A stretch of 64,000 bases of DNA. Origin: Thalassobaculum sp. OXR-137. GTDB taxonomy: Bacteria > Pseudomonadota > Alphaproteobacteria > Thalassobaculales > Thalassobaculaceae. The position numbers and the translations under genes are program-made. Below are positions 29,882 through 39,781 of this stretch, in pieces (positions within the stretch are counted from its first letter, which is position 1; each line of letters begins with the position of its first letter). The stretch covers positions 3,022,001 to 3,086,000 of the forward strand of contig NZ_CP139715.1 of assembly GCF_034377285.1 (NCBI RefSeq). The letters are read 5' to 3'. Below the pieces are notes generated by a model. The model made no database searches. It was not told where the DNA came from and was given only the letters and a program-made list of their open reading frames with translations.

Positions 29882-31243
29882 ATGCCACCGCGCCGCCGTC
29901 GCCCTGCGCCGACCCCGATCAAGAAAGGCCGCATTCCCGCCAATGCCGGGCCGGTCGATATTGAGATCGAGTCCGTCGGCGGCCGCGGCGACGGGGTGGG
30001 CCGGGCCACCGTCAAGATCGGCTATGACGAGCGCGAACGGCTGGTCTTCGTGCCCTTCACCCTGCCGGGCGAGCGGGTGCGCGCCCGTCCGGTGGCAGAC
30101 CGGGGCGAGGGGGTGGCGGCCGAGCCCATGGAGCTGCTGTCCACCGTCGAAGACCGGGTCGACGCCGCCTGTCCCCATTTCATGACCTGCGGCGGCTGCG
30201 CCCTGCAGCATTGGCGCGACGAGGCCTATCAGGATTGGAAGGTCGCCCAGATCCGCCAGCATCTGTCACGGGTCGGGCTGGAAACCTTCCACATGGCACC
30301 GCTGGTGGCGGCCGAGCCCGGCACGCGCCGCCGCGCCGACTTCGCCGTGCGCCGGCTCTCCGACCGCACCGTCCTCGGCTTCCATGAGCGTGGTGGGAAC
30401 AAGATCGTCCCGCTCGACACCTGCCCGGTGTTGACCTCGCCGCTGCAGGCACTCCTGCACCCGTTCAGCGACCAGATGCATCGTGTTCTGGAGCCGGGGG
30501 AGGGGGCGGACGTCATCCTCAACCACCTGCACACCGGCATCGACGCGCTGGTGGTGCTGCCGCACAGCCCCGATCTCGCACAGCGCGAGGCCTGGGCCGA
30601 GTTTGCCGATACCGAGGGGCTGGCCCGGCTGTCGATGCGGGTCGCCGGCGATCCCGACCCGATGCCGGAGCCGCTGGCGGCCCGTCACGCGGCGACGATC
30701 CGCCTGGGCTCGGTCGACGTCGCGCCGCCGCCGGGGGCCTTCCTGCAGGCCACAGCCGCCGGCGAGACCGCGATCCGGGAGGCGATGATGGCCGCGGCGC
30801 GCAAGACCAAGCGCCGGCTCGACCTGTTCAGCGGCATCGGCACCCTGTCGCTGCCGCTGGCCGCCGACGGTCCGGTGCTGGCGGTCGATGGCGATGCGGC
30901 CGCGATCCGGGCGCTGCGCTCGGCGGCCGATGCTGCCGGACTGGGGACCGCCCGGCTGAAGACCGAGACCCGCGACCTGTTCAACCTGCCACTGGAAGGG
31001 GCGGAGCTGGACGGCTTCGACCTCGCGGTGTTCGATCCGCCGCGCGCCGGGGCGAAGGCTCAGGCCGCCGCCCTCGCCGCCAGCAAGATCCCGACCATCG
31101 TCTCGGTGTCCTGCAACCCGGCCACCTTCGCCCGCGATGCGGCGGCCCTGGTCGAGGGCGGATACGCCCTCGAACGGCTCGTGCCGATTGACCAGTTTCT
31201 GTGGTCTCCCCACATCGAGTTGGTCGCCGTGTTCCGGCGCTGA
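29882..31243 (+). CDS. 23S rRNA (uracil-5-)-methyltransferase RumA/RlmD-type
   Basis: The 453-residue protein has an N-terminal TRAM domain (about 20-85), an iron-sulfur Cys cluster [10 protein letters not shown] (about 98-107), and a Rossmann methyltransferase domain with [13 protein letters not shown] (motif I, about 313). The catalytic Cys lies in [12 protein letters not shown] (about 411) and DPPRAGAK is motif IV. The family makes 5-methyluridine in rRNA or tRNA. Which position is modified (RlmC, RlmD or RlmCD-like) is not decidable here. It is followed by fumC after 25 bases. Confidence 0.92.
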   Translation: MPPRRRRPAPTPIKKGRIPANAGPVDIEIESVGGRGDGVGRATVKIGYDERERLVFVPFTLPGERVRARPVADRGEGVAAEPMELLSTVEDRVDAACPHFMTCGGCALQHWRDEAYQDWKVAQIRQHLSRVGLETFHMAPLVAAEPGTRRRADFAVRRLSDRTVLGFHERGGNKIVPLDTCPVLTSPLQALLHPFSDQMHRVLEPGEGADVILNHLHTGIDALVVLPHSPDLAQREAWAEFADTEGLARLSMRVAGDPDPMPEPLAARHAATIRLGSVDVAPPPGAFLQATAAGETAIREAMMAAARKTKRRLDLFSGIGTLSLPLAADGPVLAVDGDAAAIRALRSAADAAGLGTARLKTETRDLFNLPLEGAELDGFDLAVFDPPRAGAKAQAAALAASKIPTIVSVSCNPATFARDAAALVEGGYALERLVPIDQFLWSPHIELVAVFRR

Positions 31244-31268
31244 CACTTCACCGATCCAAGGAGACCCC

Positions 31269-32663
31269 ATGGCCGCCACCCGTGACGAAACCGACAGCCT
31301 GGGGGCCATCGCCGTCCCGGCCGAGCGGTACTGGGGCGCGCAGACCCAGCGCAGCCTGGAGAACTTCCCGATCGGCGGCGATCGGATGCCGGTCTCCCTC
31401 ATTCACGCCTTCGCCCTGCAGAAGCAGGCATCCGCCCGCGCCAATCGCCGGCTCGGCACCCTTGAGGCGGATCTGGCCGAGGCGATCGAGACGGCGGCCG
31501 CCGCGATCGCCGCCGGGAAGCATGACGCCGAGTTCCCGCTGGTGGTCTGGCAGACCGGCTCGGGCACCCAGACCAACATGAACCTCAACGAGGTGATCTC
31601 GAACCTGGCGAACGAGATTTTGGGCAGCGCGCGGGGCACCAAGAGCCCGGTCCATCCGAACGATCACGTGAACCGCGGCCAGTCCTCGAACGACAGCTTC
31701 CCGACCGCCATGCATATCGCGGCGGTGCGCGAGATCCACGGCCGGTTGCTTCCCGGCCTGCGCCGGCTGCACAAGGCCCTGGCCGCCAAGGCCGAGGCGT
31801 TCCACGACATCGTCAAGATCGGCCGTACCCATCTGCAGGACGCCACGCCGCTGCGCCTGGGCGACGCGGTGGGCGCCTGGGCCTTTCAGGTCGAGACCGG
31901 CATCGCCCGGGTGGAGGCGGCCATGCCGCGCCTGTCGGCCCTGGCCCAGGGGGGCACGGCGGTCGGCACCGGCGTGAACACCGAGCCGGGCTTCGCCGAG
32001 GCGTTCGTGGAGGAGCTGCGGGCGCTCACCGACCTGCCCTTCACCTCAGCCCCGAACAAGTTCGAAGCGCTCGCCGCCCACGACGCCATGGTCGAGATGT
32101 CCGGCGCTCTGAACACCGTGGCGGCCTCGCTGATGAAGGTGGCGAACGATGTGCGGATGCTCGGCTCCGGGCCGCGCTGCGGCATCGGCGAGCTGATGCT
32201 GCCGGCGAATGAGCCCGGCTCCTCGATCATGCCCGGCAAGGTGAACCCGACCCAGGCCGAGGCGCTGACCCAGGTCTGCGCCCGGGTGATGGGCAACCAC
32301 ACGACCATCACCGTCGCCGGGGCGACGGGGCATTTCGAGCTCAACGTGTTCAAGCCGGTGATGGCCGACGCCCTGCTGCAGTCGATCCGCCTGCTGGGCG
32401 ACGCGTCGGCCAGTTTCGCCGAGCGCTGCGTAGAGGGCATGGAGGCCGACCGCGCCCGCATCGCCGACCTGGTGGGCCGGAGCCTGATGCTGGTGACGGC
32501 CCTGGCGCCGCATATCGGCTACGACGCGGCCGCCAAGATCGCCAAGAAGGCGCATGAGGACGGCACCACCCTGAAGGAGGCCGCCCTCGCACTGGACCTG
32601 GTCTCCGACGCCGATTTCGATCGCTGGGTGCGCCCGGAGGCGATGCTGGGGCCCGAGGGGTGA
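31269..32663 (+). CDS. fumC: class II fumarate hydratase
   Basis: The 464-residue tetrameric, iron-free fumarase interconverts fumarate and malate in the TCA cycle. Signatures are [36 protein letters not shown] with the B-site/active His residues, [11 protein letters not shown] and the loop [13 protein letters not shown]. The start ATG 31269 follows AAGGAGA. Its stop overlaps the ATG of the RHH gene by one base (TGATG), so the two are translationally coupled. Confidence 0.97.
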   Translation: MAATRDETDSLGAIAVPAERYWGAQTQRSLENFPIGGDRMPVSLIHAFALQKQASARANRRLGTLEADLAEAIETAAAAIAAGKHDAEFPLVVWQTGSGTQTNMNLNEVISNLANEILGSARGTKSPVHPNDHVNRGQSSNDSFPTAMHIAAVREIHGRLLPGLRRLHKALAAKAEAFHDIVKIGRTHLQDATPLRLGDAVGAWAFQVETGIARVEAAMPRLSALAQGGTAVGTGVNTEPGFAEAFVEELRALTDLPFTSAPNKFEALAAHDAMVEMSGALNTVAASLMKVANDVRMLGSGPRCGIGELMLPANEPGSSIMPGKVNPTQAEALTQVCARVMGNHTTITVAGATGHFELNVFKPVMADALLQSIRLLGDASASFAERCVEGMEADRARIADLVGRSLMLVTALAPHIGYDAAAKIAKKAHEDGTTLKEAALALDLVSDADFDRWVRPEAMLGPEG

Positions 32664-32926
32664 TGCCCTCGGCGGAGGGCGCAGCCGATCCGGCGGCGCC
32701 GCGCAAACGCTCGGTGATGATCGCCGGTCATGCGACCAGCGTCTCCATGGAGCAGGCGTTCTGGGATCTGCTGACCGCTTTCGCCGAGGACCAGGGCGTC
32801 TCGCTCAACGCCCTGGTGACCGACATCGACCGGACGCGCACGGCCAACCTGTCGAGCGCCATCCGCGTCTGGGTGCTGCGCGAATGCGCCCGGCGGGCCG
32901 GGCTTTCCGAAGACGTCTCGGATTAG
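32663..32926 (+). CDS. ribbon-helix-helix domain protein
   Basis: The 87-residue product has the RHH_4 pattern RKRSVMIAGHATSVSMEQAFWD then LNALVTDIDRTR and SSAIRVWVLREC, the beta-strand and two-helix DNA-binding fold. It follows fumC with a one-base overlap; the fumC-RHH pairing is common in Alphaproteobacteria, but its regulatory target is unknown. The last four bases overlap the end of the convergent DUF1217 gene. Confidence 0.88.
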   Translation: MPSAEGAADPAAPRKRSVMIAGHATSVSMEQAFWDLLTAFAEDQGVSLNALVTDIDRTRTANLSSAIRVWVLRECARRAGLSEDVSD

Positions 32927-35445
32927 ACCACGAAGTTCAGCAGGCCGTTGCCCTGGGGCAGGATCGAGCCGATCTGGCTGGCCAGGGCGGCGTCGGCATT
33001 GTAGGTCGAGTTCACGCTGAAGCCCTGGGATTCCAGGTCTTTCTGGATCAGATAGCGCTCGATGAACTTCCGTGCCGCATCGGTGAATTCGATCGGCTTC
33101 AGGAAGTCGCCGGCGGTCCCGCCTTCGCCTTCGATCGCGGTTTTCTCTTCGCCGATGATCTGCTTCTGGATGTTCAGCGCGTAGGTTTCCGCCTTCAGAC
33201 GCCCCAGCGTGCCCTGGGCGACGAACAGCGCGTCGTTCAGCGCGCTCACCCGGGCGGTATCGTCGCCGGCGCTCGCCGCCACGTAGTCGAAGCCTTCCAG
33301 CGCGGTGCGGAAGTTGCTCTCGAAGGAGGTCTGGGCGTCGATGGTGATCGTCGAGCCCAGGGAGTCGAGCGCCACCTTGATGTCGCGCGAGAACTCGCCG
33401 AGCAGGTTCTGGCCGTCCTTGCCGGACTTGGCGATCACGTCGTCGAGTTCGACCCGCAGCGCGCGCACCTCACTGTCCAGGCGGCCGCGGGGATCGGCCT
33501 GCTCCAGGGCAAAGGCGATGACGGTGCGGTCCCGTTCGAGCTGGGAGGTGAGGTCTTCCAGCGCCGGCTTCAGGTCGCTGTCGAGCTGGGTGACCAGGGC
33601 CTCTCCGGCGGCCGCGTCGCCGATAGTCGCCGGCAGCAGGCTGTAGATCGACGCCGCCAGATCGCCGCCTTCGGCGCGGGCCTGGGCTCCGCCCACCACG
33701 GTGTAGTTGAAGGTGCCGTCGGCCAGCAGGTTGTCGAGGTCGATGGAATTGGTGCCATCGCTGACGCTGCCGGGCGTGTTGATGAGCTGATCCAGTTCCC
33801 CCAGCCGGGCGGTGTAGTAGGCGTTGATCTCGGTCAGATCCGCGCCGTCCTTCTGAGCGTCCTTTCCGAGCTGCCGGATGTCGGACAGCACGCGCTCGAT
33901 GGTCGTGGCGCGGTCCAGGCTGTCGTCGATGGAAAGCAGACCGGTGCTCAGCGACTGGGTGTCCAGTTCCACCGCGAAATCGAGATTGCTCAGCGCGTTC
34001 GAGATGCTGACGACGTTGATCGAGGTCTGGCTCTCGGAGGTCTTGAACGCCGCGTTGGCGGTGTCGTAGCTGGCGTCGACCGCGTCGATATCGGCCGAGC
34101 GGGTGGCGAAGGTCGCCCCGCTCACGGCATCGCGAGCGGCCTGGAGATCGGTCAGGAACCCGGCCAGATCGGTCGACCGGGTGATCGCCCGGGTGCCGTC
34201 GCTGGCGACCTGGGTGGAGATCTGCGCGGCCGTCGCGTCGGTGCCGGGCGGCAGGGCACCGGCGGTGCCGTTGCGCAGCAGATTCTGGGTCTGCCCGGTG
34301 GCGGGGTCGTAGAACGTGGCGCTGTTGATGAACCCGTCGTCGCCGAGGATCTTGTCCGCGAGATCGAGATACTGGGCCTGCAGCTCGGCGAATTCGTCGG
34401 TATCCTCCGCGTTGCGCAGCTTGGCGGCCAGCGAGTCCAGGTCGTTCAGCGCGCTCCGGGTACTCTTGGTCGCCTCGTCGGCGGCGGCGACCAGGCCGCG
34501 TTGGCGCAGAAGGTCGGGGATCGCGGCTTCCTGGATCGGAATTTCGGCGGCGTTGACGCCCGCCGGATCGGTGATGGCGCCGATATCCTCGTACTTCGTC
34601 CGCACGGCCTCCAATTTGCTGACGATGCTGGTCAGCGTGGCAACGGCGGCGCTGATGGCCTTGGAGCCATCGCCGATCTTCGTGAGGTCGCCGGAGAGGA
34701 CTTCCAATCGGCTCAGATCGGAGGCCGAATTGGAATTCAGCTTGAGGGCGTCGAGGTTGAGGCCTCTCTCCACGAGGGAGGCCTGCTTCTCCACCGACTG
34801 GTTGGCAATCTGGGCCGGCAGGTTGAGCGCGTCGGTAACGATCGCGCGCAGGGCCGAGTCACCGAGAATCTGGAAGGTATTCTCAACCGAATTGATCCGG
34901 CGCAGGAAGAACAGTGCGTCGCGGGCGGCGGAGTTCTGCGAGCCGAGGCTGCGCTCGAACTGGACCGTCAGGTACTTGTCGGTGAGTTCGGACTGCTTGG
35001 AGTTGAGCTGGACGTTCTTGACGCCGAATTCGGCGGTATCCAGGAACTTCGCCAGTTCGCCGTAGCGGGTGTCGGCCAGGCGGTTGGCGAAGGAGTTGAG
35101 ATCGTCCGGGTCGCTCTCGATGACCTTGCGGATCTTGCCGATATTGTTGATGTCGGCATCGAGACCGAAGGAGGTCAGCACATATTGCAGCGTGTCGCGG
35201 TCGTCGAGCAGATCGTCGACGGTTTCAAGCTTGGACGCCCCAGACTTGAAGTCGGAGATTGCGGCCTGGACGTCGTTTCTGTCGAGGAAGGCCTGACGGG
35301 CGGCAACCTGATCGCGCTCGTAGCTGCGCCAGGCAGCGATTGCCGACATGGAAGACCCGCCGCCGCCATAGGCGGCACCGAGAAGTCCGCCACCTCCTCC
35401 GGAGGCGCCTCCCAGAATGGCCGATGCGGCTGCAAAATTCGACAC
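32923..35445 (-). CDS. very large DUF1217 domain protein, helical
   Basis: The 840-residue product starts at GTG 35445, where AGGAG lies 9 bases upstream. Residues 1-40 are Ala/Gly-rich. About 45-190 match DUF1217 (DVQAAISDFKSG, TVDDLLDDRDTLQYVLTSFG, NRLADTRYGELAKFL). The rest is almost entirely helical, with many heptad-like Leu/Ala stretches, suggesting a long coiled-coil rod, plus a second related segment near the C-terminus (FIERYLIQKDLESQ, about 795-810). No signal peptide or membrane segment. DUF1217 proteins are often found near flagellar genes in alphaproteobacteria (from memory); fliL lies 2.8 kb away. The great length compared with most members is unusual. Confidence 0.8.
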   Translation of the reverse strand: MSNFAAASAILGGASGGGGGLLGAAYGGGGSSMSAIAAWRSYERDQVAARQAFLDRNDVQAAISDFKSGASKLETVDDLLDDRDTLQYVLTSFGLDADINNIGKIRKVIESDPDDLNSFANRLADTRYGELAKFLDTAEFGVKNVQLNSKQSELTDKYLTVQFERSLGSQNSAARDALFFLRRINSVENTFQILGDSALRAIVTDALNLPAQIANQSVEKQASLVERGLNLDALKLNSNSASDLSRLEVLSGDLTKIGDGSKAISAAVATLTSIVSKLEAVRTKYEDIGAITDPAGVNAAEIPIQEAAIPDLLRQRGLVAAADEATKSTRSALNDLDSLAAKLRNAEDTDEFAELQAQYLDLADKILGDDGFINSATFYDPATGQTQNLLRNGTAGALPPGTDATAAQISTQVASDGTRAITRSTDLAGFLTDLQAARDAVSGATFATRSADIDAVDASYDTANAAFKTSESQTSINVVSISNALSNLDFAVELDTQSLSTGLLSIDDSLDRATTIERVLSDIRQLGKDAQKDGADLTEINAYYTARLGELDQLINTPGSVSDGTNSIDLDNLLADGTFNYTVVGGAQARAEGGDLAASIYSLLPATIGDAAAGEALVTQLDSDLKPALEDLTSQLERDRTVIAFALEQADPRGRLDSEVRALRVELDDVIAKSGKDGQNLLGEFSRDIKVALDSLGSTITIDAQTSFESNFRTALEGFDYVAASAGDDTARVSALNDALFVAQGTLGRLKAETYALNIQKQIIGEEKTAIEGEGGTAGDFLKPIEFTDAARKFIERYLIQKDLESQGFSVNSTYNADAALASQIGSILPQGNGLLNFVV

Positions 35446-35676
35446 GGCGGAAAACTCCTGTTTTTGCCGTAGATTTGGGAGAAACACCCCCAAACCGGTC
35501 GGTTCTCGACCACCTTCTACTATAGGGCTCCCGCTGCATTTCCACAACGGGATTCACTTTTCTTCACTCGGCGGTCTGCGGTGGGAGCCGTCGCCGGGCA
35601 GTTCTTGCCGGGCGAATGCCCCCGCTTCTATAGTGTCGACCGATCCCATGCGAAAACTGTTCCAAGAGTCTGCGCC

Positions 35677-37467
35677 ATGTTCACGACGCGCCCGGAAATC
35701 CGCGGCACATTCGGAGTTGTTGCTTCCACCCACTGGCTTGCGTCCGCCGTCGGCATGCGGGCCCTGGAGCGGGGCGGCAACGCCTTCGACGCCGCGGTCG
35801 CCAGCGGTTTCACCCTGCAGGTGGTCGAGCCGCATCTGAACGGCCCGGGCGGCGACCTTCCAGCCCTGTTCTACAGCAAGAAGACCGGCAAGCTCGAAGC
35901 GCTCTGCGCCCAGGGACCGAGCCCGGCGGCGATGACCATGGAGGCGATCCGCGGCCTCGGTCTGGACCTCGTACCCGGCAGCGGATTCCTGCCCGCCGTC
36001 GTCCCCGGCGCCTTCGACGGCTGGCTGCGGCTGCTGCGCGACCACGGCACTATGACCCTGGCCGAGGTGCTGGAGCCGGCGATCGACTACGCGATCAACG
36101 GCTACCCGGCGGTCGGCCGCATCGCCGCGACCATCAACACCGTGAAGGAGCTGTTCGAAACCGAATGGCCGACCTCGGCGGCTATCTACCTGAAGAACGG
36201 CCAGCCGCCCGCGCCAGGCAGCCTGTTCGCCAACCCGACGATGGGCGAGACCTATATCCGCATCGTCAAGGAGGCGGAAGCCGGCGGCGGCTCGCGCGAG
36301 GCGGTGATCGATCGGGCGCGCGACATCTGGTACCGCGGCTGGGTGGCCGAAGCGATCGACGCCTATTTCCACGCGGCACCGATGATGGACGTCTCCGGCC
36401 GCCGCCATCTGGGCCTGCTGACCGCCGACGACCTGGCGGGCTGGGAGTCCCATTACGAGGAGCCGACCACCTACGAATGGGGCCGCTACACCGTCGCCAA
36501 GTGCGGACCCTGGAGCCAGGGCCCGTCCATGCTGCAGCAGCTCGCCCTGCTCGACGGCATGGGGGTGGCGGACATGGATCCGACCGGCCCGGACTTCGTG
36601 CACAGCGTGGTCGAGGCGATCAAGCTCGCCATGGCCGACCGCGAGGCGTTCTACGGCGATCCGGACTTCACCGACGTGCCGATGCAGACCCTGCTGTCGC
36701 CGGAATACAATGCCGAACGGCGCAAGCTGATCGGCGAGACCGCCTCCATGGACCTGCGTCCGGGCACCATCGAGGGCTATCTGGGCTCGATCGATGCGGC
36801 AATGGGTGTCGATGTGGAACTCGATCCGCGCGAGATGGAGCGCATGGGCATCGGCGAGCCGACCGTGTCGAAGAGCGGGGCGATGAAGGGCGACACCGTC
36901 CATATCGACATCATCGACAAGGACGGCAACATGTTCTCCGCCACGCCGAGCGGCGGCTGGCTGCAGTCCTCCCCGATCATCCCGGAGCTCGGCTTCTGCA
37001 TGGGCAACCGGGCGCAGATGTTCTGGCTGGACGAGCGCTCGCCGTCCGCGCTCGGTCCGAAGCGCCGGCCGCGCACCACCCTGTCGCCGAGCTTCGCCCT
37101 GCGCGACGGCGAGCCCTACATGGCGTTCGGCACCCCGGGTGGCGACCAGCAGGACCAGTGGCAGACCCTGATGTTCCTGCACCATGCCGCCCAGGGCATG
37201 AACCTGCAGGAGTCGATCGACTGCCCGGCCTTCCACAGCGAGCATTTCCCGAGCTCGTTCTGGCCGCGCGGCCGCAAGCCCGGCAAGCTGGTGCTGGAGG
37301 GGCGGTTCCCGGAAGCGACGGTGAAGGAGCTTCAGCGCCGGGGCCATGACGTCCAGGTTGGCGAGGACTGGTCGGAAGGCCGTCTCAGCGCCGCGGCGAA
37401 GGACGGCCGCATGCTCAAGGCCGGAGCCAATCCGCGTGGCATGCAGGGTTATGCGGTCGGCCGTTGA
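35677..37467 (+). CDS. gamma-glutamyltransferase family protein
   Basis: The 596-residue Ntn-hydrolase proenzyme has the autoprocessing site and nucleophile Thr in KGDTVHIDIIDKDGNM (about residue 407), with downstream SGGWLQSSP. N-terminal motifs include GGNAFDAAVASGFTLQVVEP and GPGGDLPALF. Without a signal peptide it should be cytoplasmic and resembles the GGT-like acylase branch more than classical periplasmic GGT. Substrate unknown. The start ATG 35677 matches the family; an upstream frame extension reads as non-coding. Confidence 0.9.
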   Translation: MFTTRPEIRGTFGVVASTHWLASAVGMRALERGGNAFDAAVASGFTLQVVEPHLNGPGGDLPALFYSKKTGKLEALCAQGPSPAAMTMEAIRGLGLDLVPGSGFLPAVVPGAFDGWLRLLRDHGTMTLAEVLEPAIDYAINGYPAVGRIAATINTVKELFETEWPTSAAIYLKNGQPPAPGSLFANPTMGETYIRIVKEAEAGGGSREAVIDRARDIWYRGWVAEAIDAYFHAAPMMDVSGRRHLGLLTADDLAGWESHYEEPTTYEWGRYTVAKCGPWSQGPSMLQQLALLDGMGVADMDPTGPDFVHSVVEAIKLAMADREAFYGDPDFTDVPMQTLLSPEYNAERRKLIGETASMDLRPGTIEGYLGSIDAAMGVDVELDPREMERMGIGEPTVSKSGAMKGDTVHIDIIDKDGNMFSATPSGGWLQSSPIIPELGFCMGNRAQMFWLDERSPSALGPKRRPRTTLSPSFALRDGEPYMAFGTPGGDQQDQWQTLMFLHHAAQGMNLQESIDCPAFHSEHFPSSFWPRGRKPGKLVLEGRFPEATVKELQRRGHDVQVGEDWSEGRLSAAAKDGRMLKAGANPRGMQGYAVGR

Positions 37468-37856
37468 TCGACAGCATTCTGTACAGCGAAACGGAGGGGG
37501 TGGTCCGTGTCACCCTCTCCGGATCGTTCTCTGTGGACGATTTCGGGCAGGCGATGGGCGAGGTGGTCCACATCCGGCAGACCGTCGGGCCGACCCATGC
37601 GATCTGGGACGTGACGGCCCTGGATTTCTCGCGGATCGATCTTCACGTCCTGCGGCAGACCAGCCAGGTGCGGGCGGCTTTCACGCCGCGGCGGGTGCAG
37701 GAGCGGGTGGCGGTGATCGCCTCCGGCGAGATCGAGAGCTCGCTGATGAAGCTGTTCCTCGACCTCTCGGAGGATCCCGGCACCTGCCAGCGGGTGTTCA
37801 CCGCCCGTGCGGAGGCGGAAAGCTGGTGCCTGACGGGCACCGACGCACCCGCCTAG
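37464..37856 (+). CDS. STAS/SpoIIAA-like hypothetical protein
   Basis: The 130-residue protein starts at TTG 37464, overlapping the previous stop (TTGA), so it is coupled to the gamma-glutamyltransferase gene. Its layout (ILYSETEGVVRVTLSGSFSV then a helix, then HAIWDVTALDFSRID) resembles a SpoIIAA-like/STAS fold. No further function can be read. Its stop overlaps the end of the convergent gene at 37853 by four bases. Confidence 0.65.
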   Translation: MIDSILYSETEGVVRVTLSGSFSVDDFGQAMGEVVHIRQTVGPTHAIWDVTALDFSRIDLHVLRQTSQVRAAFTPRRVQERVAVIASGEIESSLMKLFLDLSEDPGTCQRVFTARAEAESWCLTGTDAPA

Positions 37857-38110
37857 GGCTCTTCCGGCATCCCGATCGTGGCCAGGGCGTTCGACAGGTA
37901 TTCGCGCAGATAGAAGGCGGTGTCGGGGGTCAGTTCCACCAGCGCCACCCGGCCGTCCTCGCGCTTGATCTTGAGGATCAGGTTCTCGCCCGACAGCTCG
38001 ATGATGAAGGACTCCGCCCGCGCCGCCACGCCGGGCGCGCGCTCGCGCTCCGCCACGCTGGGCTGCGCGCGCGCGAATTTCGTCCAGTCACTTTCAGCCG
38101 GCTTCACCAT
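37853..38110 (-). CDS. hypothetical protein (85 aa)
   Basis: The product (MVKPAESDWTKFARAQPS) has a charged N-terminus and a beta-rich core ESFIIELSGENLILKIKRED then a C-terminal helix FYLREYLSNALATIG. No family is recognised. It converges on the STAS-like gene with overlapping stops. GC-rich codon use argues for a real gene. Confidence 0.6.
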   Translation of the reverse strand: MVKPAESDWTKFARAQPSVAERERAPGVAARAESFIIELSGENLILKIKREDGRVALVELTPDTAFYLREYLSNALATIGMPEEP

Positions 38111-38224
38111 GGCGCTTGGGAATGATCATCCTCGTGTCGGCTCGCAATCCGTGATTATATAGAATTTGAAAGTGTTTGACTGCTATTTCCTGCGGAACCG
38201 GACGAGGGCGAGAGCCGAGTCGCC

Positions 38225-38719
38225 ATGAAGAAGCTTCTACTGTTCGTTCTGCTGCCCCTGTTGCTGCTCATCGGGGCCGGCGCGGGCGCCTTCGTGGCCG
38301 GGCTGATTCCCGGCTTCGGCCCCCAGCCGCCGGCGGAACTCACCGCAGAGCAGAAGGCGGAGATGGAGCGCCTGGCCAATATCGCCCCCTCCGCCGCCAA
38401 GCCCAGTCCGGTCGGCGCGGTGTTCCATACCCTCGACGAATTCGTCGTGAATTTGCGGTCCAACAGCGGGTATCCGGTCTTCCTGCTGCTCAGCCTGACC
38501 ATCGAGCTGTCGAACGATCAGGCGGTGGCGGCCATCACCGCGCGCGAGCCGCAGATCCGCGACGCCCTGATCGTCTACCTGTCGAACCTGACCCCACAGC
38601 AATTGAACGGCTATGACGGCATCCAGAAGGTACGCGACAATGCCTGGAGGATGTTGCGCGAGCAGGTCGATCCGTCGTTGATCGTGAACGTTCAGGTCGC
38701 CAAGCTCACCGTCAAGTAA
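38225..38719 (+). CDS. fliL: flagellar basal body-associated protein FliL
   Basis: The 164-residue product has a single N-terminal membrane helix (about 4-28), a periplasmic Pro-rich linker, and a stomatin-like C-terminal domain with FHTLDEFVVNLRSNSGYPVF and QIRDALIVYLSN, ending VNVQVAKLTVK. FliL supports stator function at the flagellar motor. No fliM, motA or other flagellar operon genes are next to it, so it is an isolated copy or part of a dispersed set. Confidence 0.88.
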   Translation: MKKLLLFVLLPLLLLIGAGAGAFVAGLIPGFGPQPPAELTAEQKAEMERLANIAPSAAKPSPVGAVFHTLDEFVVNLRSNSGYPVFLLLSLTIELSNDQAVAAITAREPQIRDALIVYLSNLTPQQLNGYDGIQKVRDNAWRMLREQVDPSLIVNVQVAKLTVK

Positions 38720-38787
38720 GCCGGCCGCGCGGGAGATCGCCCCGGTGGCGTCCGCCCCAAACGCTCTTACGATCCAAGGAGAATCCG

Positions 38788-39777
38788 ATGTCCCGCATGC
38801 TCGCCGTCGCCCGCGAAAGCTGGCCGATCCGCGGAGTGTTCCGCATTTCGCGCGGTGCGCGCACCGAGGCGGAGGTGGTCACGGTGACCATCAGCGAGGG
38901 CGACACGGTGGGACGCGGCGAATGCGTCCCTTATACCCGCTACGGTGAATCCATCGACAGCGTGATCGAACAGATCCAGAGCGTGGCCGAGGCAATCGCC
39001 GGCGGCATGGATCGGCTGGCGCTGCTGGATGCCCTGCCGGCCGGTGCCGCCCGCAACGCGGTCGACTGCGCCCTGTGGGATCTGGAGGCCAAGAGCAAGG
39101 GAGTGCCCGCCTGGAAACTGGCCGGTCTGGCGAACGCGCCGGAGCCGGTGACAACGGTCTATACCCTGTCGGTCGACACGCCGGACGCCATGGGCGCGGC
39201 CGCCGCCGAGAACGCCCACCGGCCGCGCCTGAAGCTGAAGATGACCGGCGACGGCGAGGATCTGGCGCGGGTGACGAAGATCCGCGAGAACGCGCCGGGC
39301 GTGGACCTGGTGGTGGACGCCAACGAGGCCTGGACCATCGACAGCTATCTGGAGATCGCGCCGAAGCTGGCCGAGCTCGGCGTGTCGATGATCGAGCAGC
39401 CGCTGCCGGCCGGCGACGATGCCGCCCTGATCGGCGTGCCGCGGGCGACGGCGGTCTGTGCCGATGAGAGCTGTCACGACACCGCGACCCTCGACGGGCT
39501 CGAGGGCAAGTACGACATGATCAACATCAAGCTCGACAAGACCGGTGGCCTGACAGAGGCGCTGCGGCTGAAGGCCGAGGCGGAGAAGCGCGGCTTCCGG
39601 GTGATGGTCGGCTGCATGATCGGCACCTCGCTCGCCATGGCGCCCGGCATGATCGTGTCCCAGGGGGCCGAACTGGTCGACCTGGACGCGCCGCTGCTGC
39701 TGGCCAAGGACCGCGACCCCTGCATGACCTACAACGGCAGCACGGTGATGCCGCCCGACGCCGCCCTGTGGGGCTGA
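38788..39777 (+). CDS. dipeptide epimerase / N-acetyl-D-glutamate racemase-type enolase
   Basis: The 329-residue enolase-superfamily (MLE subgroup) enzyme shows the KxK catalytic pair in RLKLKMTG (about residue 150), metal-ligand Asp in VVDANEAW (about 176), Glu in IEQPLP, Asp in CADESCHD and the distal Lys in INIKLDKTGG (about 250). This is the L-Ala-D/L-Glu epimerase (YcjG) or DgcA type, which acts on muropeptide-derived or D-glutamate compounds. It is followed by a methyltransferase after 4 bases. Confidence 0.88.
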   Translation: MSRMLAVARESWPIRGVFRISRGARTEAEVVTVTISEGDTVGRGECVPYTRYGESIDSVIEQIQSVAEAIAGGMDRLALLDALPAGAARNAVDCALWDLEAKSKGVPAWKLAGLANAPEPVTTVYTLSVDTPDAMGAAAAENAHRPRLKLKMTGDGEDLARVTKIRENAPGVDLVVDANEAWTIDSYLEIAPKLAELGVSMIEQPLPAGDDAALIGVPRATAVCADESCHDTATLDGLEGKYDMINIKLDKTGGLTEALRLKAEAEKRGFRVMVGCMIGTSLAMAPGMIVSQGAELVDLDAPLLLAKDRDPCMTYNGSTVMPPDAALWG

Positions 39778-39781
39778 GGCG

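Noticed and set aside
32884-35472. 862-residue rightward open frame opposite the DUF1217 gene
   Set aside because: Antisense shadow; Val/Gly/Arg-rich and without motifs.
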